In this document: piece by piece, positions 1-9,040 of the stretch
How positions within the stretch are numbered: position 1 is the first letter of the stretch
Layout: each line of letters opens with the position of its first letter
Assembly (NCBI GenBank): GCA_030407315.1
Contig: JALQPE010002338.1
Coordinates: 1 to 64,000, forward strand
Reading direction: 5' to 3'
Source: Asparagopsis taxiformis
Lineage: Eukaryota > Rhodophyta > Florideophyceae > Bonnemaisoniales > Bonnemaisoniaceae
Length of the DNA: 64,000 nucleotides
Made by a program: the position numbers and the translations under genes
The notes under the pieces: generated by a model
The model's input: only the letters and a program-made list of their open reading frames with translations
Database searches by the model: none
What the model was told of the DNA's origin: nothing

Positions 1-461
1 GCATGTTCACCAAGGAAATTCTCGCTGCGGAACAGGAAAGGGCCGTTAAAGAAGGCCGTGACATAACGACGATGTCTTCAAGCAGTCCGTAGACATGTAT
101 GGCTGCAACATGGATCTCGTTTTCATGGCAGACTTCCGTCGCGGCTCGGAGTATCAGCAAAGGTTCATCTTGCTCTAACAGCTCTGATGGACCGCATGCG
201 AGATCTGCGTCAGTTGAGCAGACGACAAGAGGATTTGGTAGTCCTTTTCGTTCGTGTTTTTAATTGAAGTGTTCAAGATGTCCGAGCCGGTTGCTGCTCA
301 CAAAATGATGGAGCCTCCGCTCGAGCATTTCTACTCCGAGCTCAAGAACACTGGGTCAGGAAAGGGAGACTGTCATTGCGAACAGTATCGCTGACCCTCC
401 TGCACTTCAATACCGACGACAACAGCGGTACGAAGCATGCTCTCGTCTCCGTGACAAATGT
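1..461. other. unassigned leading stretch
   Basis: No convincing coding region is visible. The window begins inside whatever lies upstream, so a cut gene cannot be excluded. Short open frames here lack recognisable motifs. Confidence 0.4.
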
Positions 462-2125
462 ATGAGCAGCTTCGCTTTTCCACGGGCGGTTGTGGACATG
501 GAAGAAGACCAAAGGGTCATTGTTCACAATGAACAGCCATCTGAAGATGCGCCGAAGCCATCTACGCCCCAATCAGATGAGCCTTCTACCCCTCTACCCG
601 TTTCTGGTCCTACCCCTCTCTCCTGCCTTCTACCCCTCCTGCTCCTCGTGCTCATTCTACCGCCTTCTACTCCTTCTACCCCTTCTACCCCTTCTACTCC
701 TGCTCCTACTACCCCTCCTCCTCCTGCCACTATCCGTTCCCGCCCCTTCCACCCCTCCTGCTACCCCTCCTCCTGCCGCTTCCGTTCCCGCCCTTCCACC
801 CCTCCTGCTACCCCTCCTGCTCCTGCCACTTCCGTTCCTGCAGTTGAGCAGGCTCAAGGAACCCCTGATGCCACTGTGGCAGGGTTGAGAAGCAATTGGG
901 ATCTGTTCTCCTCCGTCTCCTCTCAATGCACCACCGCTTGCGGTGAATGAGCCAGTCGAGACACTTCGCAGGTCGAAACGGCAGAGAACGGAGAGTCTAC
1001 GGGTTGGCGGCGACAGTCAGGCAGAGTCGGAGGTAGAAGAAGAGTCCGAAGAGCCCCTTCCGAAGCGCAGAAGACTGGAAGTTACCGTACGGTGAAACGT
1101 TCAACCGAGGAGATTCCATTGTTCAGCGATGAGCAGGAAAATCCCCTCCCCGACAGGGTAGTCGATGAACGGATTATGGATATTCTCCCGAACACCATAC
1201 CGTCAGACTCTAGGGTCAAGTACTATTATCGACAGCAGCTGTACGAAACAATCCGACAGGAGATTTTGAGTGCAGCTGCTGCCGATATGAATTGTATAGC
1301 GTGCAGTGGTCCAGCTTGCTGTGCAGAGAAGTTCTTTGCAACAGCTAGGTCAACCTCAATCTCTTGGGTGCCCATGTACTCAGTGGTATCTTCCGTTCTT
1401 CGACTGTGGGCAACGCAGCCACATGAACTGTTCACGTTCTACGCCCAGAAGTTCAAACCTGTTCATTCTTCTCCTGAAGACAGTTCCAATGATCCCTGGC
1501 ATCAGATTCGAAACAAGGGTGAGGTAACGGCAGAGCAACAGGCCTCTCGTTTGGGAAGGTTCTCTATCTCAAGAAGAAGATTTGCGACGATCTCGAGCAG
1601 ATGGATGAACATCAATTCAAGAACAAGATGATTCTCGAGGTCGGCAAAGCAATCTGTGCCGAGCTAATGTACTTGGGCCTAGGAATCCATGAGCCTGTGG
1701 CCTTTCCTAAAACCGGTTTACTCTTTTGCTGACTCTGAATGGTGCTCCAGATCAAGACTTGCAACACAGACCTACCGGTGGTCATCAATGATTCCGATTT
1801 CCCACCTGGAAGATCGTACTTTCTGATGGCAAGCGCGGCTGATGGGTTCTGGCTTCGTGGAGCGTATTTCAGCCACGTCTGTTTGACGCGTGCAGACGCT
1901 GAGAAGTACAAGACGCCTGTTATGGACATCTACGTGCCACCGTATTCTCTGTTCATCGGTCGTGGTGACTTCTACCATGGAGGCAAAGGATTCAGTAGTT
2001 CAGCGGAAAATCGCCTAACATATGGTCTTCCGGTTCGTTCTCATCTCTACCTTTTAAGTGACGAAGAAGAATTGGCGGATGCTATCGAAACAGTCAACTA
2101 CTGGGATGCACCTAGTGCGCGATAA
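462..2125 (+). pseudogene. unknown gene, broken or multi-exon, Pro-rich N part and cupin-like C part
   Basis: Several plus-strand open segments in different frames look like pieces of one protein. A Ser/Thr/Pro-rich part (about 462-940) is followed by an acidic segment ending in a basic PKRRRLEV-type nuclear signal (about 945-1090). Next comes a helical charged part (about 1092-1300), a Lys-rich part (about 1550-1730), and a C-terminal part (1739-2125) with an RGDFYHGG stretch. Two in-frame TGA codons at 1730-1738 separate the last two parts, which share a frame; a short frame-preserving GT-AG intron could remove them. The other joins need frame changes, so either the gene has several introns or it is decayed. 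The HGG motif and the following basic residues recall the distal metal-binding strand of cupin or 2OG-dioxygenase folds, but the proximal His-x-Asp is not evident. Function unknown. Confidence 0.35.
585..850. repeat. pyrimidine-rich CTACCCCTCCTG-type low-complexity tract
   Basis: A long C/T-rich tract on the plus strand is built from variants of TTCTACCCC, CCTCCTGCT and CCGTTCC. It is open in two plus frames (Pro/Ser/Thr-rich or Leu/Pro-rich), as expected from a repeat lacking stop codons, so coding here should not be trusted from openness alone. Confidence 0.7.
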
Positions 2126-2449
2126 TCTGCAAGAATACTGCTTTGCCTCTCCCTCTACAGGCAGCATCTGCCAATCCTAAGCTAGCTTCGGTAGTATACT
2201 TTACCACAACTAAATCTACTCCTATTCATGACTTTGAAAATATTAGCACGGTCAGTCTACTGCACTATTAGAGTTCCTCTACCTCTCACCCGCATAGCTT
2301 CTACACCTACATCGTACAGACTGATCTCTTTTCCTTTCCTACATGCATGGCCAGTTTTTTGCAAGACTGCCACAATTCCACATCACTCGAGTAACCAAGG
2401 TCTTGAATTGTTCTTCTTAGTATACTAACTATAGTTGAGATGCAAACCT
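2126..2449. other. intergenic, nothing recognised
   Basis: AT-rich spacer between the broken gene and the first palindrome. No supported open frame or RNA gene is seen. Confidence 0.5.
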
Positions 2450-2552
2450 GGCAGCCAATAGAATTGCTGCACCTGGGCTTTGCCATGCCAAAATAATACC
2501 CGGTATTATTTTGGCATGGCAAAGACCAGGTGCAGCAATTCCATTGGCTACC
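2450..2552. repeat. MITE-like near-perfect palindrome, copy 1
   Basis: A palindrome of about 100 bp is centred on 2501, in the core AATAATACCCGGTATTATT (23-bp symmetric centre at 2490-2512). The arms read outward through TTGGCATGGCAAAG and CAGGTGCAGCAATTC to GCCAAT and match each other with only a few mismatches. It has the form of a small foldback transposable element or of a protein-binding palindrome. Confidence 0.85.
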
Positions 2553-2554
2553 GC

Positions 2555-2690
2555 TGCGTTCATGACAGCCAATGGCAGAGCTGCACTTGGGCTGGCCACA
2601 CCCAAAATAATACCCGGTATTATTTTGGCATGGCAAAGCCCAGGTGCAGCACTATCATTGGGCGTGGGCTGACTGGCACCGCTCAGCAAA
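2555..2690. repeat. MITE-like palindrome, copy 2
   Basis: A second copy lies immediately after the first. Its symmetric core is at 2604-2626, with arms containing GCTGCACYTGGGCT and AGCCAATG-like ends. The left arm has diverged more (GGCCACACCC instead of TGCCATGCC). The right arm is nearly identical to copy 1, so the two copies are related by duplication. Confidence 0.8.
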
Positions 2691-2800
2691 TAAAAGTCTG
2701 TTATTATCGCTCAGGTAGATTGTAGTACTACAACGTTGTACGAGTTCAGATGCAAGACTTTTTATAGCTGATGGTACTCTTGATATCTGTAATTGGACGC

Positions 2801-5800
2801 CTAAACTGTCCTACTTCTCTGCAGTCCAGTAGCGCGATCCATAGTCAACGAATATCTCTTCCCAGCTCGAACATCTACTACAACCTGCGCTAGGATGAGA
2901 TCAGGTTTTGCTACTGCATACTTGAAGTCGCAAGTAGGATTGACGTCTTTGTGAACTCGGAACTCTGCATTTTTTCTGCGTTGCACATTTGCAACTCTCT
3001 CCATTCCGTCAATGGTCCTACTGTCGTTGAGGTAGCTGCAGACATTGTATTCCGCTGGTACAAGATATATCTTGTCGACCGGTGCTTCTTCTCCGATGAC
3101 ACTGGTCTCCATCTCCATGTTGAAGTTTTGGAATCTTTCACCAGTACAACCGAACCCGTCCGGTCCGTACAAGCGACTGCGTTGCGGTTCATTCTCCCCA
3201 ATCTTCCCGTATAAAATTGTCCCATTATACCATCCAACAACAGAGCCCCTCTCTAAATCTTCTGCGGCAAAAACCCCCAATCCTCCCTCTCGAACTGTCG
3301 ATGCAGCAACAATAACGTTGTGAAAGGAGGCATCTACTGCAAGCATCATCTCAGGGTCAACGGAGAAAACCTTGCCTAAATCTTCTACGCCCCATTCATT
3401 CATTGGGACTTCGGCAAGTCTTCGGAGCATGCTTTGATCCCGCGCAACAGAGGAGACAAATCGCAACATATGCAGTGGTAGTGAAGATACCGACGGGAAT
3501 CCATCAGGCGCATCACTTCGATGTCGAAGTCTTTCACTTCCTACATTGCTCCTTATCGAGTAATTCCATTCTTTGTTAGCGAGAATACTCGATATGTCAT
3601 TTTTGGTTGCCTCCCCAAAAACTCCATCTCGACCTTGCCTAACAAAGCAATCCAGCAACAACGGCTGAGCTGATCCATGGCATGTGGCGTCTTTTTCACA
3701 TCCAATAAACTTGCGATACAGACCATCTCTCATTGTCATGCAAGCTATTGCAGTAGAATACGTTCCGGAGAATAGATCTACCACAATGTCTCCTGGCTTT
3801 GAAAACCTTGAAATAAGCTCTCGAAGTATGGACAGAGGCTTCTGCTCCGCACGTAGCCTTTTGTCTTCGAAGTTCAATGACTCACCAGGTCCGAGCTTTG
3901 GGCAGTTGTCGATTGCGTTCACGTACCCTGGATGTCGTGAAAGGTCACGGTTATGCAAAGAATAATCAACCATTTCAAACGCGGCAGCTCCCATCCCACG
4001 TTTGAAACTGTGCACAACAAACTCGTGAATGTTGTGTAATGAACACGATTTGTTCATTGGGTTTTGGATGAATACGTAGGGACGACGGCTTAGAATGAGA
4101 GGAACATCGTCTGTACGCATGGATTGTTCCCCGCTTTCTGCATTTTGAAGAGCTTCTCCCCACCCAACCAACTGTTTGATACTGGAAAATATCAGGGCAT
4201 GTCCTCCAGGGCGCAGCATTCGAGAAATGTCCTTTCCAGTACGAAACATTTGTGCGCTATTGATGTCATCATAGTCTGAATTGGTCTTGCCTTTCTCCCT
4301 CCGCGTGTTGAAGGGTGGATCGGTGAGCACAAGTTGTGCTTGTCCATCAATAGTATTCCCTGAAAGCATGCCAATGGAATCAGTGTTAACCCGGTGCACT
4401 AACCTCGAGGCTGTACAGTTGTAAGCCACGCAAAATCTCTTCATGACCTTTTTCAATTGCACAATATGATCCGGTACCCCCTCTTCCTCACCCACTGCCT
4501 CCGCTGACGGTGTATCCTCCGCAACATCTTGCATAACCGTGTCCACTGCGGACGAAGCCCTCCCATCCATGCTGGATGTATACTGGGATCCAGAGTCATT
4601 GGTAGGTTTCCTTCCACCTGTACCTAAACGGCGAGTGCTGTGCTGCATTGATTCATTCGACTCAAGACGATCTCTTTCTCGAGAAAGAGATCTGGATGCT
4701 GCGTTGCGCTGTTCAGTCTCGTAGAGAATTTTCAAGTCGCAGACATCAACTGGCTTCACACGCATTTCACGGTTCCAGTTCTTCCATACCTTGAGTCTTT
4801 CGTGACCATCCAATGCGATGGATTGTTCTATTCTTGCTTCGATGAAGGCGTTCAATCCGAACCGGTCAGGCTGATGGAAAAATTTAGTGCGCAGCCCTTC
4901 CATCTGGTTCGTACTTGATCCGAATACATCAATGCCTATCATACAGTCATACACAGACACTAGTACGGCTTCTGTCAAAGACCTCAACCTTGCATCAACA
5001 GAGATATCCAAAGTGCCTGGATAACCTGCATTCTCGCGGAGTTTCACTACCGGGGACGGAAGCAGAAGATCTGAGTAGTGGTCAGGATGTGCCCACCCGT
5101 CAGTACGATTAGCAAGACAGATGAATTGGAATTTCTCAGAGTCGAAAACCATGTATGGGCGACACATCATGTAGGCGCTTTCGAAGCCCAGAATCATCGC
5201 TGTTGTATCCCAGGCAGACATGACCCTTTCCAAAACGACACCCACAGACTCTCCGTTTGCTCTTGTGCGCTGGAAAGGGGCGAATGTAGAAGTCTCTGTA
5301 TCCCTCCCAGTTCTACGACGCTTCCTACCCCGGCGAATGGGTGCATTTCTGCGTCTAGTGAGGGCAATGTGCACAAATGAAATCATAAACATCAGCCTTC
5401 CAAATACTTTGTCTTCTTCTGTTAATGTTCTACCCTGTGCACTTCTTCCAGAACGAAAATACTCACAGGTGAGGACTTCGCGACACAATGGAGAAGCAAT
5501 TTCACCACTTGTAGACATCCCAAACAACTGCTCGCCGACTGATGCTCTTTTCTCGAGAGATGTGGGAAACTCCATCGCAAAATTGTTCTGAACTTCCACC
5601 GGCCTTCCCCATACAATACAGAACAACTGCCACAGACAGCGAACCATTTTGGGATTGGGTTCTTCTATGCGACTGTAGGGGCGAAGCACACGAAGAATTG
5701 ACAAGCAACTTTCGTACTGTGGCTGCCTCAGCACAGTTTCTGCCAAATCTTCGCGCTGAGATCCCACGGCGAGCCATCGCCTAATGGATGGCATATTCAC

Positions 5801-6316
5801 GTCGCGAATTGTAACCATGCTTGAGCTTCCTTGTTTTTCACCTTCGTTTCGCTCCCAGTACCCATCTCTAAGATCCAAAGTAAGATTCAGGTACTCAATG
5901 AAAGTCATCCTCTTCTGCCTGGATGCCATATCGTTCGCGTTTGATGCTTTCACACTATCTAGAAGGAAAGCAGCACTTGTAATCGGAGATATGTCGACTT
6001 CTTCTTCAATCATAGGAACAGTGAAATCACGCGGAAGCTCACCGTTCTCTATGAGCTTGATTACAGCTTTCGAACGATGCGCACCATCCAGCACCTCTAC
6101 CTCACCGGCAATGATCCGACCGGTAATTGGGTTGTTGTCATTGTAGCCGTAAACCTGAATGCTCTCGGCAATAACATCGACGTGCCTGTAGTCGATTTCT
6201 CGAATCTCGACATATCTTTTGATCTTGAATGGGTCGATGTGCAATAGCCCATTGCGCCGCTCACCATGAAGGGGACGCCGAGAGGTGCTCGCTGGATTTC
6301 TCTTCTCAGAGGCCAT
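2801..6316 (-). CDS. ParB-like / DNA methyltransferase / SET-like fusion protein
   Basis: The 1171-residue uninterrupted protein starts at ATG 6316. Residues about 25-115 resemble a ParB/sulfiredoxin-type domain (EVEVLDGAHRSKAV matches the family's LDGxHR core). A basic nuclear-signal-like stretch, RRGRKRRRTGR, lies near 330. A DNA amino-methyltransferase of beta arrangement follows: catalytic motif IV DPPF near 665, then the AdoMet-site motif VDLFSGTYSTAIAC near 847 and FIGCEKD. Residues about 1005-1165 look SET-like (GGLGVFAAEDLERGSVVGWY, then CSYLNDS, then Asn-rich VANVQRRKNAEF). The usual terminal Tyr of the SET active site is not obvious (GKRYSLTMD), so histone methylation is uncertain. 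ParB-methyltransferase fusions are typical of phages and mobile bacterial DNA; the SET part and the nuclear signal are eukaryotic in style. I infer a mobile-element protein that methylates DNA, probably adenine, and may act on chromatin. Confidence 0.75.
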   Translation of the reverse strand: MASEKRNPASTSRRPLHGERRNGLLHIDPFKIKRYVEIREIDYRHVDVIAESIQVYGYNDNNPITGRIIAGEVEVLDGAHRSKAVIKLIENGELPRDFTVPMIEEEVDISPITSAAFLLDSVKASNANDMASRQKRMTFIEYLNLTLDLRDGYWERNEGEKQGSSSMVTIRDVNMPSIRRWLAVGSQREDLAETVLRQPQYESCLSILRVLRPYSRIEEPNPKMVRCLWQLFCIVWGRPVEVQNNFAMEFPTSLEKRASVGEQLFGMSTSGEIASPLCREVLTCEYFRSGRSAQGRTLTEEDKVFGRLMFMISFVHIALTRRRNAPIRRGRKRRRTGRDTETSTFAPFQRTRANGESVGVVLERVMSAWDTTAMILGFESAYMMCRPYMVFDSEKFQFICLANRTDGWAHPDHYSDLLLPSPVVKLRENAGYPGTLDISVDARLRSLTEAVLVSVYDCMIGIDVFGSSTNQMEGLRTKFFHQPDRFGLNAFIEARIEQSIALDGHERLKVWKNWNREMRVKPVDVCDLKILYETEQRNAASRSLSRERDRLESNESMQHSTRRLGTGGRKPTNDSGSQYTSSMDGRASSAVDTVMQDVAEDTPSAEAVGEEEGVPDHIVQLKKVMKRFCVAYNCTASRLVHRVNTDSIGMLSGNTIDGQAQLVLTDPPFNTRREKGKTNSDYDDINSAQMFRTGKDISRMLRPGGHALIFSSIKQLVGWGEALQNAESGEQSMRTDDVPLILSRRPYVFIQNPMNKSCSLHNIHEFVVHSFKRGMGAAAFEMVDYSLHNRDLSRHPGYVNAIDNCPKLGPGESLNFEDKRLRAEQKPLSILRELISRFSKPGDIVVDLFSGTYSTAIACMTMRDGLYRKFIGCEKDATCHGSAQPLLLDCFVRQGRDGVFGEATKNDISSILANKEWNYSIRSNVGSERLRHRSDAPDGFPSVSSLPLHMLRFVSSVARDQSMLRRLAEVPMNEWGVEDLGKVFSVDPEMMLAVDASFHNVIVAASTVREGGLGVFAAEDLERGSVVGWYNGTILYGKIGENEPQRSRLYGPDGFGCTGERFQNFNMEMETSVIGEEAPVDKIYLVPAEYNVCSYLNDSRTIDGMERVANVQRRKNAEFRVHKDVNPTCDFKYAVAKPDLILAQVVVDVRAGKRYSLTMDRATGLQRSRTV

Positions 6317-7047
6317 CGAGAAATAGATTCTTCACCTCAATCAGCCACCAGCAGAAAACAATCTTCTCTCCTACCTGCCGTTAAAAACCTTCGGCAACAA
6401 TCTTGATAAACCTTAAATGCACAGTTAAAGAGTTAACCTGAATATTTTCAGGTATACTTTGGCTAGGTAGGGTACGTAATGAGGAATAATTAGGTTCTTC
6501 GGCGGCCTTTCAATACAATTATTTCGCCAACGGACATTTCCATTTTTGTTTTGAATTTGAAGTCCCCTCGAGAGATTGAGTTTGAAATCTGCCATCGGAG
6601 ATTTCAAAACCAATCTCTTGAGAGGACTTCATCTTCTGTTCGAACTTGTAGACTCGTTCTTACAACCAGTATATAAATATACACATTGATTTCACTGCAT
6701 CATTCTCGATCCCTGCGTCTGTTTATACATACACGTCTAGGTTCCGTTATATTGCCACAGCGAAAAATACACCCAATCTACTGGTAATGGCTTCGAGCAG
6801 CTCGGAATAAGATCTTTATTATATGGTGATGAATGTTCAAGAGAGATGATCATCACGATGTTGGTCTCCCATGTCGCTTGGGACAGGTGTTAGTAATTTA
6901 TAACCGTTACGAGTTATGCAAGTATAAAAATAGTAACCTACCAATTTTCTCTCTATCATTCCACACGGATACAAGCTGTACAGTTTCGTCATCTTTCCTG
7001 TTTCTTCAGTCGATACCTCTTCCATTCTTTTCCTGGGAATACCCATT
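6317..7047. promoter_or_regulatory. shared divergent promoter region
   Basis: This AT-rich stretch of about 730 bp lies between the divergent starts at 6316 (minus) and 7048 (plus), so it should carry both promoters. It contains the hairpin listed separately. No gene is seen in it. Confidence 0.5.
6559..6630. repeat. 32-bp inverted repeat with 8-base loop
   Basis: Arms 6559-6590 and 6599-6630 match at about 28 of 32 positions around the loop GCCATCGG. The left arm begins GAAGTCCCCTCGAGAGATTG. It sits about 240 bp upstream of the ParB-like fusion gene, inside the divergent promoter. It could be an operator-like binding site or a small foldback element; its sequence is unrelated to the flanking palindromes. 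Confidence 0.8.
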
Positions 7048-8435
7048 ATGCAAGACCCAACAGACTTTGTCTCCGAAGGATCAGTCATTGAAGTAGAATG
7101 GAGTTTACGAACGAGAGGAAGGAAACAGAAAAAGGTTTGGTGGGGCGCCAAAGTTTTGAGTACTGCCAAGCCGGACGCGTCCGGAGAACATCGTTTGACT
7201 GGAAACTCATTTGTTACGCTGCAATATCAATTTGAACACGGTTTCGACCAGTCAGTCTCTACAGCAAAATTATTCAAGAACAATTCGCTGCTGGACATTG
7301 ACTCTGGAACATGCTACGTTGGAGGTTTGGAGAGCAACTAGCACTAGAGCAGACGATCTCGTCTGCGGGTGAAGACAGTTTCCATAAAAAAGACTGCAAA
7401 CAAAACTTGTTGAGTCGATCCAAGTCCGAGCCGCGCTTAGTTTGCGATGAGAGTCCTCCTGGTCCTAACATCAATGAGGACATATCCAAGCTGTTTCAAA
7501 AGGTATCCTACCTCGAAAGGCAGATTCTCAACTGTCGCGGTTCATCAAGCGCTACTGGACCGATCTTCGGAAACATTGTGTGCGACTACCTGTTCCAAAG
7601 AGTTGGCTTAAAACTGGACAAACCCCTGTCCTCCAAAATCACGAAGTCTGAAACAGGCCGGGAAGTGAGCTCCTTGGTGCAAGACTATGTGACGGCAAGA
7701 GCAGATTGCTCGCTTGAACAGTTTTTACAACTTTCCTGGCTATGCGAAGAGAAGAACAACCCAAACACAATTTTCCTGCCGAGCGTCGAGGCGGTTCGAA
7801 TTTCAACTGGGAGAGATAAAGAGCTATCGATCCACTTTGGAACATACTATGACCTCTGCAATACTTTAGCTCCTTCCATCTCTACATGCACGAACTCTAC
7901 TATCCTCAAGTGGAAGAAAACACGACACGATTCTGGGTCTTCTGTCATTAGAGTTTTGGGAACTCTAGCAGACAGTGCTTCAGAAGATTTTATTCCATCT
8001 ACAAAGGCTGTTCTTGTTGGTTCCTCTTTATACAGGAGATCTGAAAACATGAGTAGTACTGTCGTTCTTACTCGAGAATCTGATGAATACGACTATGTCA
8101 ATTGCAGCTATTCGTATCCTTTGGAAGCTCGCTTCCTCTCAAGTCGAGAAATGCAGGAGAACTTTGAGCTGCCGGACAGCAAAAATTTCAAACTGGCCAA
8201 CTCGTTCTCACTGACCTGGAAACCTGTTCAAGACCCTCGTCCATATGGAACTTTCGAGCGCGTTCTCAAGAATGTTGTGTTGGGAACTGCATACTTGAAC
8301 CTCCCAGCATGCATTTTCAGTGGACACACCATCTGCAGCGAGCTAGACACAATTGGACATGACGTTATCGTTGGACAGAATAGTTCCCCTGTCGATGCAC
8401 CTCATCCTACCGTACACGATGTCGCCTCCGAGTAA
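7048..8435 (+). CDS. unknown protein with Tudor-like N part; frame change near 7320
   Basis: The first frame runs from ATG 7048 to the TAG at 7339-7341 (97 residues). It contains VWWGAKVL, FVTLQYQFEHGFDQS and LLDIDSG, a pattern like a small beta-barrel chromatin reader (Tudor or Agenet style); this is a weak resemblance. A second frame, open from about 7302 to 8435 (374 residues from ATG 7311), carries a Ser-rich region and a Cys-poor globular part without recognised motifs. Because the frames overlap by about 40 bases, the likely explanations are one gene with a short intron around 7310-7450, one gene with a frameshift, or two overlapping genes. It is divergent from the ParB-like fusion gene and lies inside the same palindrome-bounded block, so joint mobility or function is plausible but unproven. 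Confidence 0.45.
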
Positions 8436-8564
8436 AACGTTTTCTATCTTTTCTAGATGGGTCTACAAGACTGTTCAGAGTTAGTCAACCTCGATTAAGT
8501 CGATGGTATCCATCGATACATGCTCCGTATCTTTCTGGCCTGTTCCTTCGTCCAGGGACTGTCT

Positions 8565-8765
8565 GCATTCTGTAACAATGATTGCCCTCCACTTGGCAAA
8601 ATATCCCTGAAAATAATACCGGGTATTATTCTTTGGTTTCGTCCAGGGATCGCCTCTAGTCGGTACGAATGATTGCCCTCCACTTGGCAAAATATTCCTC
8701 AAAATAATACCCGGTATTATTTTCCGCACTACTCTGCCAGGTGGAGCTACGGCATTGGATGGGAC
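8565..8765. repeat. MITE-like palindromes, copies 3 and 4
   Basis: Two further copies of the AT-rich palindromic core are present: 8610-8630 (centre changed to CCGGG) and 8701-8723 (identical to the 23-bp core near 2.5 kb). A preceding segment, TGATTGCCCTCCACTTGGCA plus AAATAT, is directly repeated about 90 bp apart. To the right, CTGCCAGGTGGAG pairs with CTCCACTTGGCA. The outer arms differ from the 2.5-kb pair, so this is a related but distinct subfamily. Confidence 0.8.
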
Positions 8766-9040
8766 TGCACAGGCCCCGAAGGTACTAGAGGCGTGCTCAA
8801 TGACAGGGTAAAACTCTTAACCGTAGTAGACATGACGCTTTCTAGTCGCAGAGTGAGCTGAAAAATAAGAACGATAGCTATTGTTTCCAGTACACCATGT
8901 AGTACGTAGCATGCTGCGGTGCACCTTTTCCACGCACATCCTAGACAGTTTCACATCTAAAGGTTTTTATTTCTCTTAAGTCTCTCGTAGTAGTCGGTTC
9001 CCTTCAAAGGCTATGAAACTTTACTTCTACGCTTCCATTA
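8766..9040. other. intergenic, nothing recognised
   Basis: Spacer with no supported feature between the second palindrome pair and the 3' end of the coiled-coil gene. Confidence 0.5.

Noticed and set aside
490..888. Leu/Pro-rich open frame over the CT-rich tract
   Set aside because: Repeat composition alone keeps it open; no start context or motif.
2429..2725. Open frames over the palindromes
   Set aside because: They are mirror translations of the inverted repeat.
5078..6146. Several plus-strand frames opposite the ParB-like fusion gene
   Set aside because: Shadows of the long minus-strand coding frame; no motifs.
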